A stretch of 64,000 nucleotides of DNA from Cristatella mucedo (taxonomy: Eukaryota > Bryozoa > Phylactolaemata > Cristatellidae), in contig WPIO01000025.1 in NCBI GenBank assembly GCA_009760855.2, forward strand, positions 62,001 through 126,000, in the 5' to 3' direction. Within the stretch, counting starts at the first letter, position 1. The number at the start of each line of letters is the position of its first letter. Both the position numbers and the translations under genes were made by a program. The notes under the pieces are model-generated. The model searched no databases, was not told the origin of the DNA, and was given only the letters and a program-made list of their open reading frames with translations. Below, in pieces: positions 24,511 through 35,725 of this stretch.

Positions 24511-24600
24511 CTTTCACTTTACAGCAAATGTAAAGCGCCTAGAGAGAGATTAAGTTCTCTGAGGGCGCTTTATCAAGTGAATTACTATTATTATTATTAT
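24511..24600 (+). mobile_element. Solo LINE-B hairpin tail inside LINE-B
   Basis: About 90 bases, from TTTCACTTTCACTTTACAGC through the hairpin to (ATT)n, lie in plus orientation within the minus-strand LINE-B copy. Comparison with the uninterrupted 42.9-kb copy (ACCCATTAAATGCTGTC) places it between CACTAAAT and AAATGCTG, with AAAT duplicated on both sides. This is an extremely 5'-truncated insertion of the 3' end alone. Confidence 0.75.
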
Positions 24601-25931
24601 TAAATGCTGTCCAAAATAGGAGCGTTTTGAATTTATTTTCAAATGTCGGCAATTCTGGGAATTTCGTGACATCAGTTGGGAGTGAGTTCCAGGCTTTGGG
24701 AGCATACGAGCTAAATGCACGCTCTCCAAAGGATTTGAGGTTTGTACGAGGTATGGTGAACAGATTCCGAAAAGCGGGTGGTGCGATGTTTGCTTGGTGG
24801 AGGAGTAGATCTGATAGATAGGCTGACGCCAAAGAATGGAGGGACCTAAAAGTGAGCGAAAACTCATTGAATTCGATGCGTTGCTTGATTTGGAGCCAGT
24901 GCAGGTCGGCGAGAAGTGGTGTGATGTGGAAACTGCGACACTCAAGATACAGAAGTCAAGGCGGGATGTCACAAATGCGTGGACCAACTTAGATTTTGTA
25001 TCCCGATCTAAAGAATCCCGAATTGTAGTAGGGTCATGTAGTTGAAAGTAGGCAGACTAGATTGTGGAGCCAATACAGTCGTCTAACGAAAAGTCAATTA
25101 GGAACATGAATAGATTGTGTGCAGATTCAACAGGAGATATGCTGGCAGAACCGATTTTGAGCGTTAGCATTTTCCATTTCTGAATCGCACTTGGTTTGCC
25201 CATAACTAGTAAGTTAGTTTATCGTGATTTAATTTAAGAAAACTTGCTGCCATCCATGTGCGGATGTCATAAATACATGCAGCAAGGGAGTTGAGAGAAT
25301 TCGAGGTGCTTGAAGATTAGGAGGGATCAAAGCCAAGGTACAACTGATTGTCATCCGCATAGTAGTAAAAGCGTAGATTGTGCTGGCAATCACATCGGCA
25401 AGAGGGAGAGTATAAACCGTGAAAAGAACCGGACCTACCACTGTGCGCTGAGGTATCCCATATTTCAGAGGTACCCCGGATGATCTTTTTCCGTTCACAT
25501 GAATACTATGAAGTCTTCCACTGAGATAGGACCTGAACCATTGCAGAGCAGTGCCAGTGATGCCCAGGTGAGATGAGGGGTTCTCAAGACGAACTCGGCG
25601 ATCGATAGTGTCAGATGCTGCCGAAAGATCGAGCAAAATAAGGAGAGATACTCAACCCATGTCTGCATTTCTTAGTATGTCGTTGTACACCCGAAGCAAT
25701 GCTGACTCTGCGGAGTGATTAACTCTAGGGCCAGACTGAAACTTACTAGCAAGGTCTGAAGTTTCATTATATGTGTTGAGCTGATCTGCCACGAATCGTT
25801 CCTGTGTCTTGATAGAAATTGTAGAGGGGAGACTTGGTGGTAGTTGCTCAAGTTCTCTTGGTCTAGTGTCGCTTTTTAAGAAGTGGCCTGACTACAGCTT
25901 TTTTGAAAGGTGCTGGGACATGACCTGAGGC

Positions 25932-26072
25932 TAATATATAATTCATTTATATAGCGCCCCAAGAGAACTTAATCTCTATTCAGGCGCTTCACATATGCCT
26001 CGGGGCTTGAGCCCACGACCTCAGTCAGACCTTGGTCGGGGCGAGCACCTTAACCGCTAGACCAAACAAATG
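25932..26072 (-). mobile_element. tRNA-headed SINE nested in LINE-B
   Basis: The reverse complement begins TTGGTCTAGCGGTTAAGGTG (A-box region) with CTGAGGTCGTGGGCTCAAGC as the B-box region. It then has GTGAAGCGCCTGAATAGAGA, TTAAGTTCTC and GGGGCGCTATATAAATGAAT. It is the cleanest copy in the window. LINE-B coding sequence continues on both sides, so it inserted after that LINE. Confidence 0.88.
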
Positions 26073-27027
26073 ACATATTAATGATGTTAGTTGTGCATAA
26101 CAGCAGCAGATCAATGCAACGTAGGAGCAGGACAGTGGAAATGGGGTCCACAGGACTTGTTGTCTTTTTTTTATTGGGAATATGAACTTCAGGACGAGAT
26201 AACAATTGGCCCGCTTGAATGTAGACATTGAGATGCTGCGAGGAATCGAGGGGCTGCCATCGCAGGGATGGACTCCCTGATCTTGTCTATCTTATGGACA
26301 AAGAATTAAGAAAAGAAAGAGCTATAGTTTTGACCGACAACCCATTCCGCTTGAGACTCACAAGGTCGAAACAACAATGAAGCGGGATTGCTATTATCAC
26401 AGTCAGCGGAGAGCACGCGAATGTTGCAGAAAATAGTGATACTAATACTAATAATAAATCTTTTTCTGGCATTCTAAGAGACTCGAATATGTATATGTTA
26501 TGCGTGCAAAGAAATACGAAAGTATTAAATGCAACGTGCCTCCTAAGCGACTTGAGACTCATGCTATCTCGCAAGACGCTTATTGGCCCGCTCCTGGCAA
26601 TGCCTGGTGGTATAATCTGCTGATCCAGAGGTGTAACCCGCGGACTAGCGCTGATACGCTAGATAAAGGTAAGTAATGAGATAAAACATATATAGCACCT
26701 AACATAATAATTACACGAACCCACCATAATATATATATATATATATTTATTTATGTTTATATTTATATTTATATAACATGTAGGTTGCTTGACACTACAG
26801 ACTTGCTAATGACCGCTTGTTGCTGCATTTTTTCTAAGCTTCACATTAAAAGTTGGAGATACACTTCTTTCTTGACTCGGACCACGAGGATCTCTTCCTC
26901 TGCCACCAGATGCTGGAAAGTCCGGGAGCTCATTAGGTAGGCGTACGATTGCGAACATGGGTATTTACAAAGCTAGCCCATAAGCTCACGATCGCTTATC
27001 GGTGTTAAAGAAAACCAGGAACCTTGC

Positions 27028-27034
27028 TATATAA
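27028..27034 (+). promoter_or_regulatory. TATA-box-like element
   Basis: TATATAA lies in a locally GC-richer stretch, followed 30-45 bases later by TCACTC. No gene start was found downstream, so it could be a promoter of an unrecognised element or chance. Confidence 0.2.
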
Positions 27035-27989
27035 GCCCGTCGTCGTATTTGAGCGCTCATATTAATCCGGTCACTCTAGTACATATTGCGAAAGCGACGG
27101 TGGTCGTTTGACAGACAGTCCGCTTCAACGGTGCCTGGCTCAGTCAGTCTTTGCACGAGATCGGCTCTACCGGAGTGTGTGGCTATTTTGAGAGGTTAGT
27201 GATTTATGGGCCAGCAGAGATTGTGAATGTCGTTGGTTTATGAGTTGCTATGATTTACGGCAGTGATATTTAAGTAACGGGTGGCAAAGGCATGGGGAGT
27301 TATGTCGAGGACGCCGGACAGGGCAGTCGTGTACTGGCCCGCTGCGGCGTCCGTGTAATAAACGTCTTTGAGCCCGTTTCGGTGTTCCGCGCGGTATCGC
27401 GTATCTGCCGCTTGGATGATGTAAAACTACAGAATGAAGAATCGGGGTTTCTGCAAAGCTCTATACCCTCCGCTTTCTCTGAAAGGCGCAGCAAAAGAGT
27501 GGGCTGGGTTGGCTAGAAATTTGGACTTTTCAGTTTTTCTTTAGAGAATGTGTAAGCTGGATGCTGCAGGAATTTATCAAATGTGCTCTAAGCCCAGTAT
27601 TGTATAACTGTAAATTGCCATAGGAGGTCTGTGCGGCATCTTTATTAGCACTGCAAGTTTATCGCGGTGTTTACAGTAGATCCCAATGCATCCCCGTTAT
27701 TCGCCAGACTGTTTCGCAGTGCTACTGGTGTTTATTTTCGGCGAAAAGCCGTGAAGTAGCATACACACATACACATATATATAGCAGATAAAACCATTTA
27801 AGGGTTTATGCAAGTTATTTCTGCGAGATAAATAAAAGAGGCCAACAAAGAAGCAGTCAATCTTGTTAAAGAAGGACAACAGAGAGTGCACCAAGTTAAT
27901 TAAATTACATAGTAGCGGACTATACAGACTCATTTATACAGAAGGATTAGAAACTTCCATTCTGAAAGACGAGAATAACACAAAAACTC

Positions 27990-28075
27990 CTTCGATTGGA
28001 ATCGAACCCTCAACTTTACTTCGATTAGCGAGCATGTTGCCGTAAGTTAGCTCTGAAGCAACTGTTGCTGAGCTG
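27990..28075 (-). mobile_element. tRNA-like SINE head
   Basis: On the minus strand a perfect B box (GGTTCGATTCC, 27998-28008) is preceded at the expected distance by GAGCTAACTTACGG, an A-box-like segment, and ATGCTCGCTAATCG, an anticodon-arm-like segment. A functional tRNA fold is not evident, so a tRNA-derived SINE or tRNA pseudogene is more likely. Confidence 0.5.
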
Positions 28076-28247
28076 AAGTGAAAACCGGATAACCTGCAAT
28101 GATAACCTGCCTTAGATGGCATAAGAAAGTTCGCTGCACACATAGCGGTCATCATCTGATCAAAGGGAGTGCAATTCAAAGATGAAATTCCGAATCTTTG
28201 GAACTTCTCTCCATTCGTGCTTCGTCCCAATGCAGGATGTGCGTTAA

Positions 28248-28500
28248 TTGTAATAATAATAATAATACTGTGTACTACCCTCAGATAACTTAATCTCTTT
28301 CTAAGCACTTTGCATTTGCTGCAAAGGAAGCAAGGTCGGATAGTTACTAGTAAAATGCTCAATGATAACAAGCACAGCATGGTTAGAGCTGACATGCACA
28401 GGGTCAGCGTGCAAATATGGTTAGTGGCAGCATGCACAGTGTCAGCACGAATAAGCACACGGGGAAAGAATTATATCGACCCACTGAATTCTGTTATTAA
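28248..28500 (-). mobile_element. LINE-B 3' end copy
   Basis: From (TAATAA)n at the left, the block CTCAGATAACTTAATCTCTT, TTTGCTGCAAAGGAAG and GGTCAGCGTGCAAATATGGT matches the LINE-B 3' UTR in minus orientation. It is 5'-truncated near 28500. Confidence 0.83.
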
Positions 28501-28919
28501 CCACTAATTCTGCACCACAAGTTTTCTTCAAGCTGTCCAGTGTCAGCGATTCCATTTTTCTAGTTGTGAGAAAAAGACATTATTAATACATTTCACAAAA
28601 GCTCAATTCGGCTAAAATACCGTAAAGATCGAAGACTTTCTCAGATTTAAGGCAGATTATTCTTTTATGCTGCATTTGCTCGCGAGAGTGATTTGTCTCC
28701 ACGAAGCAGTTTGGGGCAGCTCGACTGGAGCTGCGACTCGCAGCGAAGTTACAGCTCAAAAGTTTCAGTCATCGCTGTGATTTGTTCGCACAGCAGAGAG
28801 ATAGCCGATGCCCAACACCGACAGTTTATTACTAACGCACGGAGCCGAAGAGAGCACGGTTCCCCTCGGCCCCTGCTCTCACCCGACTCCCCGTCCCCTG
28901 GTCGACTCCGATGATTCAT

Positions 28920-29115
28920 CGACCACAACTGTGCACCGGCCGACCCTGATGGTGAATCCACCATCTGGCCACCAGCTGGTCCATGCCACATCAAGGCGGA
29001 CCACAGCAGCGCACTGGCCGACCCTGATGGTGAATCCACCATCTGGCCACCAGCTGGTTACCGGCCTGTGTCCATACCACATCACTGGCGGACCACAGCT
29101 GTGCACCGGCCCCTC
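28920..29115. repeat. 78-bp tandem repeat, ~2.2 units
   Basis: The unit begins CCGACCCTGATGGTGAATCC at 28940 and 29018. A partial third block (CCACAGCTGTGCACCGGCC) follows at about 29094. Frames are open on both strands because 78 is divisible by three, but there is no sign of a gene. Confidence 0.85.
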
Positions 29116-29584
29116 TCGGTGGTGCTTCTAACAGCTCACCAGTGGCTTATCAGAGGAGCCTGCATACAATACATACATACGAACTACACGCTCCATTGAC
29201 CTTAAGGTCACAAGTCAGGAGCCGACATACAATACATACATACATACGTACATGCGAACTTCAATCGCCAAGGGAAAGCAATCGGGTTTCTCTAGTCTGT
29301 CAACTTTTCTGTAGTGCTTATAGAGGCATTATGATTCAGCTTATGCCGCATGGTAATATTTGATACCTCACTGCAAACATTCTTGGTAGAAACTACTCTC
29401 TTACGTATTTTCTGGTCGTTTCTTTATGCTTGTATCATTTAATTATTATTTAGGTTGATTATACCTTCATTTTTCCTGGAAAATATTCTAGTAGGTTATT
29501 ATTCCTGAGGCTCTTTCCTTCAATGATTGTGATGTATCATGATATTCAGATAAGTACTCTAATAGCACACATGTTCCGATTCAT

Positions 29585-29757
29585 TATAATAATTATAATA
29601 ATAATAGTAATGATAGTAATACATTTGATAAAGCGCCTTCAGAGAACTTAGTCTCTTTGAATGCGCTTTACAATTGCTGCAAATGAAGCATGATTGAATG
29701 GTTACTAGTAGCATGCTCAATAAAGAGCAAGAATAACATGGTTAGGAGTGACAGAGT
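29585..29757 (-). mobile_element. LINE-B 3' end copy
   Basis: (AAT)n-rich start, then GATAAAGCGCCTTCAGAGAA and the 3' UTR block to AACATGGTTAGGAGTGACAG, all in minus orientation. The copy is short and diverged. Confidence 0.8.
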
Positions 29758-30017
29758 TAGACAGAGTAGTTATTACTTGAGTTAGAAGAGCAAGGGCCAC
29801 GAAGAAAAGACTGATTCCGAAGTACTTTCCTATGTTCTATCAACCAGGAGAATGATAAAAGTGAGTGACAGAACCTTGAGTTTGATTAATTTATATAATG
29901 GGAAGCAATTGTAGATTGGTAATTTTTTTGTTCAATGCGGCAGTTGTGATATCCACGATAGACTAGTGTGACACAACCTGGCTACTTGAAAAAGGGTTCC
30001 CTGGCTCATAACTCATG

Positions 30018-30140
30018 AATCGTGTTATTCTGGTTCAGCGCCTTTAACAACCAAGTTCGAGCGATTGAGCCCTTCGGCGAATGTAAAGCACCTAGATATA
30101 GATTTAAGTTATCTTAGGGTGCTATACAAATGTTAATGCA
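30018..30140 (+). mobile_element. Diverged tRNA-headed SINE
   Basis: GTTCAGCGCCTTTAACAACC and AAGTTCGAGCGATTGAGCCC resemble the SINE head. AATGTAAAGCACCTAGATAT..TTAGGGTGCTATACAAATG matches the tail. It is older than the copies at 25.9 and 58.2 kb. Confidence 0.6.
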
Positions 30141-30234
30141 ATTATATATTTCTCTAACTCCTGCAGTAGTTGTGCCTATCAGAATTTTAGCCTTGCATTG
30201 AATCTGCGAGCATTTAATTCATTACCATAACCAC

Positions 30235-30325
30235 TGGGTATTAGCTCACCCATAAGGTCCTTGCAATTGAAAAATTGCAATAGTAAGTCGTCGGTTCGAT
30301 TTCCAAAGCAGACATCTTTACGCTG
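30235..30325 (+). mobile_element. tRNA-like SINE head
   Basis: TATTAGCTCACCCATAAGG resembles an A box and D arm. CGGTTCGATTTCC, about 50 bases later, is a B box with one mismatch. An intervening AATTGAAAAATTGCAATAG stretch disrupts any tRNA fold. It is probably a tRNA-derived SINE fragment. Confidence 0.45.
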
Positions 30326-30329
30326 CCCT

Positions 30330-31282
30330 TAGCCAGTGGATTGTACAGCCACTAAAGCTACTCTGCACTCTCATATATTAGACAGTCGAATCATCTGATT
30401 ATTACCTTGTATACTCTACTAACTTTCTAAAGCGTACAGACAATAGGATCAGTACAAGTTATTGGCAAACCTGGAATAAACCTCAAGCAGAAAAACTCCA
30501 TTCTCAAAACTGGTTCATTTAGTATCACTCCAGTAAGGTCGGTTCGTAATCTGAGCTTGCTATTCTAAATCGGCCTGCCATTAGATAGGCATGTTTTTTC
30601 TACTGTAACGTTGACCTACTTTTGGCTGACTTATATTTCCAAAATCAGGGATAGCCTAAACAAGAGCACAGCAGCCACGCTAGGTCACACGCTTATCACT
30701 GCGGCTAGATTACTGCAGTTCCCCTTATTCGGGACTTTCGGCCTTCGCGCTTAATCGTCTGCAACCATTGCAAAGCTCGTCGGCTCGTTTGATCTACAGC
30801 CGCTTCCTACCCCTTCTGTCTGCGTGTGACTGGACACCAAGAATTGAGAATCGAAGCGTCTCCGATGTCTTCTCCCTGTGGCCTACAGGTCTTGCTTCTC
30901 CACTGTGCTCGCACATCGCCCTCTTCTCGGTTTCCATTCGTCTCGCCGTTCCTCCTATTACGTTGAAAATCTTATGACGATCGGGTCTTCTTGTGCACCA
31001 ATAGCCTTGAACTCGCTTTCTAGCTTCTGTCACTCGCCATCTTCCAAAATATTTTATATTATTCTTCAAAAAGATTTTCCATCATTTACGTTTCATATAC
31101 AGACGACTCTATTTCTACTCCGATTTCTCTGCCTGCTCGGGTACTTTATTTTTGTTTCGGTGAACATTTCGAGCTCATCTGTGCATGATTCATTGCATGT
31201 TACTAGCCAGAGCTTCTTCTAGCTGGTGATCATGCGTGTCTTTGCGTCTGATTTTTCACGCTTTTCTAATGATGATAAAAAA
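30330..31282. other. No gene recognised
   Basis: Open frames at 30794-31069 (minus) and 30878-31222 (plus) have no family signature or splice context that I can support. Confidence 0.4.
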
Positions 31283-32340
31283 AATAATAATAACAATGCA
31301 TTTGATATAGCACCCTCAGAGAACTCAATCTCTTTCTAGGCATTTTACCTTTGCTGCAAAGGAAGCAGGATTGAACGGTTGGTTAGTTATCATGCTCGAT
31401 AAACAACAAGTATAATCAGGTTAGGGGTCAGCATGCACAGGGTCAGCATGCAATTTCGATTAGTGGCAGAATGCAGAGTGTCAGCACGCATAAGCACGTA
31501 AAGGGCGAATCACATAAACCGACTAAATTCAGGGATAAATAGATGCGTTTTGGTTTCTTTTTAAATGTGGATAAGTCAAGAGATATCGTGATGCAAGTCG
31601 GGAGTGAGTTCCAGGCTGTGAGAGCATACGAACTAAAGACACGAACTTTAAAGGATACGAGATACGAGGTATAGGTAAACGGTTAGATTCCAAAAGCGGG
31701 AGGCACAACGCTTAGCCTGTTAGGGGAGTAGATCTGATAGGTAGGCTGGAGCCAAAGAATGAAGGGACCTAAAAGTGGGTAACAAAACCTTGAAGTCGAT
31801 GCATTGTTGACTGGAACCCAGTGCAGGTCGGCGAGAAGTAGTGTGCTGTGGCAACTAAGACGCTCACGAAAAACAAGCCTAGCTACAGTTTACAGCCTGA
31901 GTGCACAGGTTGGTAGACCAACTAGAAGTGATTTGCAGAAGTCAAGACGGGATGTCACAAATGCTAGGACCAATTTATATGCGGTATACCTGTCTAAGCA
32001 AGCCCAAATGTTAGCCATAGTATGTAGCAGAAAGTAAGCAGACTTGGTTGTGAAACCGATGTGGTCATCTAACAATAATAATATTATTATAATGTAATTT
32101 ATTTGCATAGCACCGTAAAAGAACTTAATCTCTATTCAGGTGCTTCCCATACGCCTCCGGGCTCGAGCCCAGGACCTCAGCCAGACCTTGGCTGGGAAGA
32201 GCCCCTTAAGCGCTGGACCAAAAAAAGATCACTTTGGAACAGGGCACCTAGATTTCGTGCTGATTCAACAGGAGATATGCTGGCAGAGCCAACTTGGAGC
32301 GTTAGCCTTTCCAATTTCTGAATCACACTTGTTTTATATT
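31283..32340 (-). mobile_element. LINE-B copy interrupted by SINE
   Basis: From an A/T-rich tail at the left through the 3' UTR and the C-terminal ORF2 region (LVLAFVTSRLDFCKSLLVGL at about 31.9-32.0 kb), this is a minus-strand LINE-B. Sequence equivalent to 25.08-25.19 kb is split: the part up to CATCTAAC lies before 32072, and ACTTTGGAACAGG..GATTCAACAGGAGATATGCT follows the SINE. Frameshifts make it non-functional. Confidence 0.83.
32072..32223 (-). mobile_element. tRNA-headed SINE nested in LINE-B
   Basis: The minus strand shows the head (TTGGTCCAGCGCTTAAGGGG), the B-box region CTGGGCTCGAGCCCGGAGGC, then GAAGCACCTGAATAGAGATT and an AT-rich tail. It is the second SINE found inside a LINE-B body in this window. 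Confidence 0.8.
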
Positions 32341-32348
32341 AAAAGTAA

Positions 32349-32425
32349 TATATTTGTATAGTTTACTAAGGAGACAAAATCTCTTTCTAGGTAGTTCATA
32401 TATGCTGGAAAAGAAGAAAGTCTTG
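32349..32425 (-). mobile_element. Old LINE-B-like tail
   Basis: TTTGTATAGTTTACTAAGGA, ATCTCTTTCTAGGTAG and TATGCTGGAAAAGAAG follow the order of the LINE-B 3' end but are well diverged. Confidence 0.4.
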
Positions 32426-33487
32426 TGAAATTACTCTTAGTAATGCACATAGCAAGTGGTCTACATACTCAGCATTTTTCATGATGACACCGCTGTCAAA
32501 ATAGCAGATAACCAGTATCTGGCTGAGCCTCTGGCAATTAAAATTTTATTAACTCAATCGCGGTCACAGCACTGCCTTGAGCTTTAGTGTGAGTATTAGT
32601 ATTTAGTATGAGCGCATGCTTCAGTTTTTAATCAGCTTTTTCTCTCTTGCTTTCCTTCAACTTCATCAACCTCACTTCAATAGTTTCCTACATGCGCGAC
32701 TCTTAATGGCACATAACCTGTAAAGAAGCGAAAAATTCAAGCTCAGTGCTCTAATACACTCCTATCTGAGCAAACTTGCAACTACAAAATCTGGAATTGC
32801 TGCACTAGCAATTACATAGCTTGAACGTGCTACGCTGCTGATGTGACAAAGACAACGGCACCGCAATAGCATTCGCATCCACGGCATTCTGTAGTTCGGA
32901 TTTCTCAAGTCACTAGCGTGCAGAGGCATTCGCATTCTGCACACTTACGGTGGCCGAGTCAGATACATATCCCACTTCTGGCATCATTTACCATGCACCT
33001 ACATCCACCGAGCCTACCCAGTTACTGAAGCGCTATAAGTAATGCCTTAAGGTACCAGCGTTGCTACTGACCCATCAATCAGGAGTCAAGTCGGTAACAA
33101 TCGCCTCCGTGTTATACAATAGGTAGTACCTAATATAAAGTGCTGCACCCTTTAATCGATAATAATGAGGACAAAACAAGGCCAAAAGTAGGGAGTTGAC
33201 CGTTGACACAGATGAGCTTCTATCCTGTGCAGAAGTGAGATCCTTTGCCATATCGCTCGGCCACGATGCTGTCCCGTTCGGTAGTGCTGCTCCACTGTGA
33301 CTCGCTACCGAAGACATCTTGCTTTGATCCGTGCATACATCACAGGTTCAACCCGGGTGAGTTGATCATTCAATGTTGATTGAATGCTCGCTGAAAGCGT
33401 CCGATCCTATATCTCTGCGAAATAGCCGAGACCAAGCTGGCGCAGCTATGGAAAGCGTCTTGGTAGCGGCTGACCTCGTCTGTCAAG
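32426..33487. other. No gene recognised
   Basis: Mixed sequence without a supported exon. The minus frame at 33075-33317 is Ser-rich without a family match. Confidence 0.4.
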
Positions 33488-34164
33488 GTCACTCACTGCT
33501 TACTGGCCTACCAGCATGTGCGATCAGGCGATTGCAGCTGGTGCAAAACTCTGCAGCTAGGCTTGTCTGTCGTGAGCGTCGCAGTTGCCACGTTACTCCA
33601 CTTCTCGCCGACCTGCACTGGCTACCAGTCAAGCAACGGATTGACTTCAAGGTTTTGTCGCTCACTTTTAGGTCCCTTCATTCTATGGCTCCAGCCTATC
33701 TCTCAGATATATTACCCCATCAGGTCAAGCATCGTACCACCCGCTTTTCGGAATCCATCAGTCTAGAAATACCTCGTACGAACCTTAAATCCTTTGGAGA
33801 CCGTGCATTTAGTTTGTATGCTGCCAAAGCCTGGAACTGCCTCCCGACCTGCGGCAGAACATCCCCTGACCTGACCACATTTAAAAGGAACTTAAAAACA
33901 CACCTATTTAGGACAGCATTTAGTGGGTCCCTGTGATTCGTCCTTCGTGTGCTTATGCGTGCTGACACTGTGGATGCTGCCACTAACCACATTTGCATGC
34001 TGACCCTGTGCACGTCACCCCTAACCACATTATTCATTTTGTTTGTTTATCAAGCATGATATTACTCACCATTCAATTGCATTTACCTTTGCAGCAAATG
34101 TAAAGCGCCTAGAAAGAGATTAAGTTCTCTGAGGGCGCTTTATCAAGTGCATTATTATTATTAT
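33488..34164 (+). mobile_element. LINE-B C-terminus and complete 3' end
   Basis: The frame ending at 33936 encodes the ORF2 C-terminal region: SLLTGLPACAIRRLQLVQNS, HVTPLLADLHWLPVKQRIDF, SMAPAYLSDIL, KSFGDRAFSLYAAKAWNCLP and FKRNLKTHLFRTAFSGSL, then a stop. The full 3' UTR, hairpin and (ATT)n follow to 34164. The frame is intact over about 150 codons, so the insertion is fairly young. It is 5'-truncated near 33488. Confidence 0.92.
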
Positions 34165-34200
34165 GCGCATTGCATTGCATTGCATCCGGTCGAGCTCTAG

Positions 34201-34330
34201 TGGTAGAGTGCGAGTTTAAGGAATGCTTTACGGCGGGCCGACTCTTCGACGAACAAAGGGACTGCCGAGACAACACGGATGAAGCTGTGTTCGCTAGGCT
34301 ATCGTTCGACTGCTTGCATCACGTTGATCA
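34201..34330 (+). pseudogene. LDLa-like remnant
   Basis: The frame reads VECEFKECFTAGRL, then FDEQRDCRDNTDEAVF. The DC-RDNTDE block and the spacing match an LDLa repeat, but the positions of cysteines 4 and 6 are Phe (TTC). No clear donor follows, and a LINE-B (ATT)n tail ends only about 35 bases upstream. The preceding GCTCTAGTGGTAGAGTG could instead be a tRNA-like A box. It may be a remnant exon of the same + strand gene, or a coincidence. Confidence 0.28.
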
Positions 34331-34574
34331 GCTCTCCATCTGTTCTTCAATAAATGATTATTGTCATTCAAGGTCGCAACCGTCATTCAGCTGTCTTGCT
34401 CAGGGCCATTATCCCCATTGGGCCATTCTGTCAAACCCCGTGCTGCTGTTAGTGGCCATTACTGTTATAGACAATAGATGTTCTCGTCATATTGGATATC
34501 GTTAAAACAACATTACTTAAGTTTTCCTAGGCTGCTGTTTGCTCTGCATTATTGCTCGTCTCTATAGTAGTAAT

Positions 34575-34757
34575 AACAATAATTATGCACTTGATAAAGC
34601 GCCCTCGGAGAACTCAATCTCTTTCTAGGCACTTTACATTTGCTGCAAAGGAAACACGATCGAGTTGTGAGTGGTATCATGCTTGATAAACAACATGAAT
34701 AACATGGCTAGGGGTGACATGCACAGGGTCAGCATGCAAGTGTGGTTAGCGGTAATA
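34575..34757 (-). mobile_element. LINE-B 3' end copy
   Basis: GCACTTGATAAAGCGCCCTC, then the 3' UTR to GTCAGCATGCAAGTGTGGTT in minus orientation. It forms an inverted pair with the plus-strand copy ending at 34164. Confidence 0.85.
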
Positions 34758-34937
34758 TAGCATAGCATAGTGTGCAGTTGCAGGAGAAGATATGTAACTT
34801 GCGGATGTGCACTTATATAATTCTATGCATACACTAACAGATTGTCGATACTGCGATCTAAAAGCACTACTCAACATGGTATTGGATTAGAGTACATTAA
34901 CAACTACGCAGCAGCTCGGATAAATCAATAAATATTG

Positions 34938-34956
34938 ATATATGTATATATATGTA

Positions 34957-34999
<43 letters not shown>
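34938..34999. repeat. (AT)n microsatellite
   Basis: Imperfect ATATGTATAT followed by pure AT repeats. Confidence 0.95.
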
Positions 35000-35001
<2 letters not shown>

Positions 35002-35725
35002 CGTGCAATGATACTGGCTTTTATACACGATCCACTTAATTGAGAGCGGACATTCCTACAAATATTCGTAAGAACATATGCTTCTGTAAAGGCTGTACGT
35101 ATATGCAAAACGTATAGCTAATTCTCTGAGATGTTCTTTAGCAGCGACCACCGAATTCAACGTTTGATCAGCTATCTCTACGCTCATTTTGAATCATCTT
35201 TCAATTGTTTTACTTTCCTACTCGGATGTGTGTTCACACCATCACCATGATCGTTGCTATTTCTTAACAGCCTCTGCCCCACCCAAACAGTGTCATGTGC
35301 ACTGTAGCTAACCGAAGCAATGACCTGCTCCCTGCGCCTTTACTAATTGACGCGATACTCGTGTTTCTTGAGCATCACGGCGATCATCTTGATTTTTGTA
35401 TTCTGCACTAGTTTAAGAAAGTGTTGTTTATGGGGACACAAAAAGACTGTTGTCATTTAACTGTTCCAGGTCTCCTTAATTATCTATCCCCCATTCATCA
35501 TGGGTGTCCAATTTTATAATCTACGCACATAATTACTAACTCTTTAGAACTTTGATATATGTTGAATATCACTCTAGACACTTTACGTAGGCTGGAAAGG
35601 AACCATTCAACTGACCAACGAGTTTAGGCATGCGCAATTGAAACAGAGACAATCACATAAATATAGACTATTTAATTGAAGTGTGAGACTCAGATGGGTT
35701 TTAACTTTATTTTCTACGTTTTCAG
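35000..35725. other. No gene recognised
   Basis: AT-rich sequence. A very weak LINE-B-like tail may lie near 35540-35620 (CTCTAGACACTTTACGTAGG), too diverged to call. Confidence 0.4.

Larger units (their letters stand above)
24244..26290 (-). mobile_element. LINE-B long copy with nested insertions
   Basis: On the minus strand this copy runs from a pre-RT region (DPISTVLLLRCIDLLLL near 26.1-26.2 kb) through an RT core at 25636-25229 (LDLSAASDTIDRR, then WFRSYLSGR) to the C-terminal region at 24987-24539 (HAFVTSRLDFC, AFSSYAPKAWNSLP). It ends in the 3' UTR at 24244. Frameshifts are frequent, and the RT core has GIPQRTVVGPVLF where GxPQGSxLGPLLF is usual. A SINE (25932-26072) and a plus-strand solo tail (24511-24600) interrupt it. 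The 5' limit is approximate. Confidence 0.85.
26291..28247. other. No gene; short AT repeats and a TATA-like site
   Basis: Nothing coding is supported. (TA)n lies at about 26728-26750. The frame at 27292-27516 has no family signature. A tRNA-like SINE head lies near 27990-28075, listed separately. Confidence 0.4.

Noticed and set aside
26898-26930. 27-nt micro-exon between CTGCCACCAG and GTAGGC
   Set aside because: It is phase-compatible with 23780 but too short to distinguish from chance and has no family signal.
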